Shown: piece after piece, positions 62,239 through 64,000 of the stretch
How positions within the stretch are numbered: the stretch's first letter is position 1
Layout of the letters: every line of letters begins with the position of its first letter
Origin: Bacteroidales bacterium
GTDB taxonomy: Bacteria; Bacteroidota; Bacteroidia; Bacteroidales; Muribaculaceae
DNA: 64,000 nucleotides
Assembly: GCA_015061005.1 (NCBI GenBank)
Contig: SUXJ01000011.1
Span: 26,090 to 90,089, forward strand
Direction: 5' to 3'
Notes under the pieces: model-generated
The model's input: only the letters and a program-made list of their open reading frames with translations
What the model was told of the DNA's origin: nothing
Databases searched by the model: none
Position numbers and translations under genes: made by a program

Positions 62239-63135
62239 TTATGCTGTTGCTATGTTTTCTGAAAGTAGCAACTCCGCCAGCGCTCCATTCTGCGGAATCA
62301 TCGCAGGGATGTCTGTGCGCCCTGGCTTATAGAGTTCAGTTGCCACATTGTAGATGTCCCAGAGTGTAATCTTACCCTTCTCGAGGTTAAGTTTCAGAAG
62401 GTCTTCGGTAAATATCGATATTTGTCCCTGATTCAGAGGATAGGTATCCACCTGCGAGGAGAGTCGCTTGTCGGCGCTGTCGTGTGATACACGGATAGCG
62501 GTCAAAAGACCAATAAAGGCATACAACTCCGTAGGCGATACGGTCTTTGACTTGAGTCGCTTGATACGCTCACGGTCCTCGGTCATATTGGTGTGGAAGT
62601 TCGAGAGCCACTCATCCACACGAGTGAAGAGCTCCTCCGTCGTTACCTTATCACGACCATAGTTCGCCACGCTGCGCTCCGGGGAGAGGATACACTGGTT
62701 GTGGCATATCTTCACGCAGGGACCGATGGCCGCCTGAATGCCATCCTGATGGAATGCCACGACAAGTGTTGTGGTGAGTTCGTCGGTCTCCCAGTCGTTG
62801 ATGCGAATTGTTGTGTAGATGCGGCGCAGGATATGTGCCTCGACAGCCTGCACACCAAACTCACGCTCTACTTGTGGCAGTACCACCACGCCGGGCTGAT
62901 TCTTGTTTTTGTTTTGTGCCGCGAAGATCTCCTCGACCTCGTAGTTCAGGTTGTGCTTCTCGCAGAGATCGGCCATACGCTGGATAACCTCGTAGTGGTA
63001 GATACCCTTGACGGGCTGACCGTAGATGTCGTTTTCCTTGTGAGTACGACGCAGTGTGTCGAGACTCATTGTTTCGATGTTGTTCACCGAGAAATTGAAC
63101 TGCGTAGGAGCAGTCATTACCATTTGATTTGCCAT
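62239..63135 (-). CDS. DUF3871-like / phage-plasmid protein
   Basis: 298 aa. It opens ANQMVMTAPTQFNFSVNNIE; the C-terminal stretch ITLWDIYNVATELYKPGRTD and the CHNQCIL segment resemble DUF3871 and related Bacteroidetes mobile-element proteins. The function is unknown. It precedes the recombinase in the same transcript. Confidence 0.5.
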   Translation of the reverse strand: MANQMVMTAPTQFNFSVNNIETMSLDTLRRTHKENDIYGQPVKGIYHYEVIQRMADLCEKHNLNYEVEEIFAAQNKNKNQPGVVVLPQVEREFGVQAVEAHILRRIYTTIRINDWETDELTTTLVVAFHQDGIQAAIGPCVKICHNQCILSPERSVANYGRDKVTTEELFTRVDEWLSNFHTNMTEDRERIKRLKSKTVSPTELYAFIGLLTAIRVSHDSADKRLSSQVDTYPLNQGQISIFTEDLLKLNLEKGKITLWDIYNVATELYKPGRTDIPAMIPQNGALAELLLSENIATA

Positions 63136-63159
63136 AATGATTTTGTGTTAAAAGGTTAT

Positions 63160-63188
63160 TAAAAGAGCGGTAAGCAAATGCTCACCGC
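63160..63188 (-). terminator. Terminator after the 128-aa gene
   Basis: The 9-bp stem with one mismatch (63167-63175 with 63180-63188) is followed by a T-rich tail on the minus strand. Confidence 0.6.
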
Positions 63189-63192
63189 CCGG

Positions 63193-63579
63193 TTATCTGT
63201 CTACAAGATGTTTGTGTGTCTGGAAGTAGTGGCACATTGCCAACTCCGCTATGTTGTAGGAGAATATCTCGCACCACCAGTCGAGCAGATCGACATACTC
63301 GTCAGAGTTTCCATACTCCTCATCTACACCCTCCGGTACGATATGGTCGCCAACAAAGTCGCTGGCAAGTTCCATCACTGATTCGTGGTCGTAGGTGGCT
63401 ATGTCGTCAATCTCTCGCTCCTTGATGTAGTCGTACACTTCTTTGGCGTGGTTTTGTGCTTCGTCACTCTTTATGAGCGAAATCTCACCCGTAAGCATAT
63501 TTACACGGGTGCCGAGATGATATGCCGAGAAGCCTCGTCCTAGCATTTCCTCCTTGAATGGGTCTATGAGTTCTATCAT
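63193..63579 (-). CDS. Acidic protein of unknown function
   Basis: 128 aa. Acidic, with Asp/Glu-rich repeats and a LLDWWCEIFSYNIAELAMCHYF hydrophobic stretch (split). It overlaps the next gene upstream by 4 bases. No family is recognised. Confidence 0.55.
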   Translation of the reverse strand: MIELIDPFKEEMLGRGFSAYHLGTRVNMLTGEISLIKSDEAQNHAKEVYDYIKEREIDDIATYDHESVMELASDFVGDHIVPEGVDEEYGNSDEYVDLLDWWCEIFSYNIAELAMCHYFQTHKHLVDR

Positions 63580-64000
63580 ACCTTCTTGTTTAGTAGTTTT
63601 ACAGGAACCCAGTATGCAGAGGAGCCGAAGAGTTCAAGGCCTTCGTCATCGTTGATGAGCATACACTCCTCGTTGCCGATAAACTGTTGCGAAGCAGGCC
63701 ACTCGACAGCACGGTAGCACTTCTCTCGGTCAGGCGTTTTGCCGAATTGAAGCATATACTCATACTCAGGCACAAGCCTTGCACCGTTATCCTCTCTGTC
63801 GAATACAGGATAGCCAATCTCCTCCTGCTCGAAGTAGGTGCCGTCATCAGGGAACTCAACCATAGCGTAGGTATTGTTATCCCACTCCTGACCGCAGTTG
63901 GAGCATCGGTTGCGTCCCGTTGTAACATCGAAGTAAATCAACTCCGACTCGCACTTGGGACAGAAATCAACCTTGCGTTTGGGTATGCCAACAATCTCAG
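63576..64000 (-). CDS. Zinc-ribbon protein, 5' end outside window
   Basis: The open frame reaches the window edge. It includes CPKC near the top and CSNCGQEW 21 residues later, a four-Cys zinc ribbon, then an acidic region with EYEYMLQFG. A TTG at 63941 is not the true start, since the first Cys pair lies upstream of it. No family is assigned. Confidence 0.6.
   Translation of the reverse strand, partial: EIVGIPKRKVDFCPKCESELIYFDVTTGRNRCSNCGQEWDNNTYAMVEFPDDGTYFEQEEIGYPVFDREDNGARLVPEYEYMLQFGKTPDREKCYRAVEWPASQQFIGNEECMLINDDEGLELFGSSAYWVPVKLLNKKV

Overview
The window looks like a chromosome segment of a gut-type Bacteroidales bacterium, possibly close to Muribaculaceae. The reasons are promoters of the Bacteroidetes type (TTTG or TTG, about 20 bases, then TAnnTTTG) ahead of many genes, a Rho factor with a long low-complexity N-terminal insert, a Bacteroidetes-type omega subunit, BamD, a TonB-dependent receptor with a carboxypeptidase-regulatory N-domain, and many lipoproteins. 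The genus is an inference.

Layout. 1-5.6 kb is an accessory island next to an intact tRNA-Phe gene. It has a DUF4160/DUF2442-HTH pair (putative toxin-antitoxin), small membrane proteins, a DUF5053-like gene, a perfectly head-to-tail duplicated cassette of about 812 bp (2561-3372 and 3373-4184) and a tyrosine integrase with four arm-type repeats upstream. 6-40 kb is mostly a conserved core: an exonuclease/O-methyltransferase/aroQ/two glycosyltransferases/trmD operon, metK, an FKBP/LemA pair, glyS, umuDC with a truncated DUF2075 remnant, rho-rbfA-lolC-like, pdxB/purD, a THUMP methyltransferase, bamD-rpoZ-aroE-yifB, two tandem rhomboids, an EEP nuclease, a TonB receptor and rmuC.

At about 40.95 kb a RecQ-family gene is cut off just after its Walker A motif and joined to the tail of a phage-type lysozyme. 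From there to at least 50.7 kb lies a horizontally acquired region. It holds a BMP-family lipoprotein, a periplasmic-binding protein joined in frame (across one stop codon) to a legumain-like C13 protease, four tandem paralogous lipoproteins with C-terminal zinc-ribbon-like tails, and a decayed extracellular contractile injection system (eCIS/BIS): one intact tail-tube gene, a truncated second tube gene, a DUF4157 protein with 54-bp repeats, and an AAA+ ATPase broken by a frameshift and a stop. Then come a MerR/GyrI regulator, an AraC regulator, a chloramphenicol-acetyltransferase-like enzyme, a 1.2-kb non-coding stretch full of short repeats, and an AbiE toxin-antitoxin pair with two operators. 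At about 56.9 kb two genes are fused tail to tail. From there to the end is a minus-strand, plasmid- or ICE-like block of small acidic proteins, a 633-aa repeat protein, a short tyrosine recombinase and a DUF3871-like protein.

The most unusual signal is in the duplicated cassette near the tRNA. Each copy has its own promoter, a leader RNA and two small proteins. The two leaders are nearly identical except in a 12-16 base element that occurs three times per copy (direct, inverted, direct). That element has diverged between the copies while keeping its complementarity, which is compensatory change expected of a copy-specific RNA switch. A built-in terminator would release a roughly 70-nt RNA that begins with this element.
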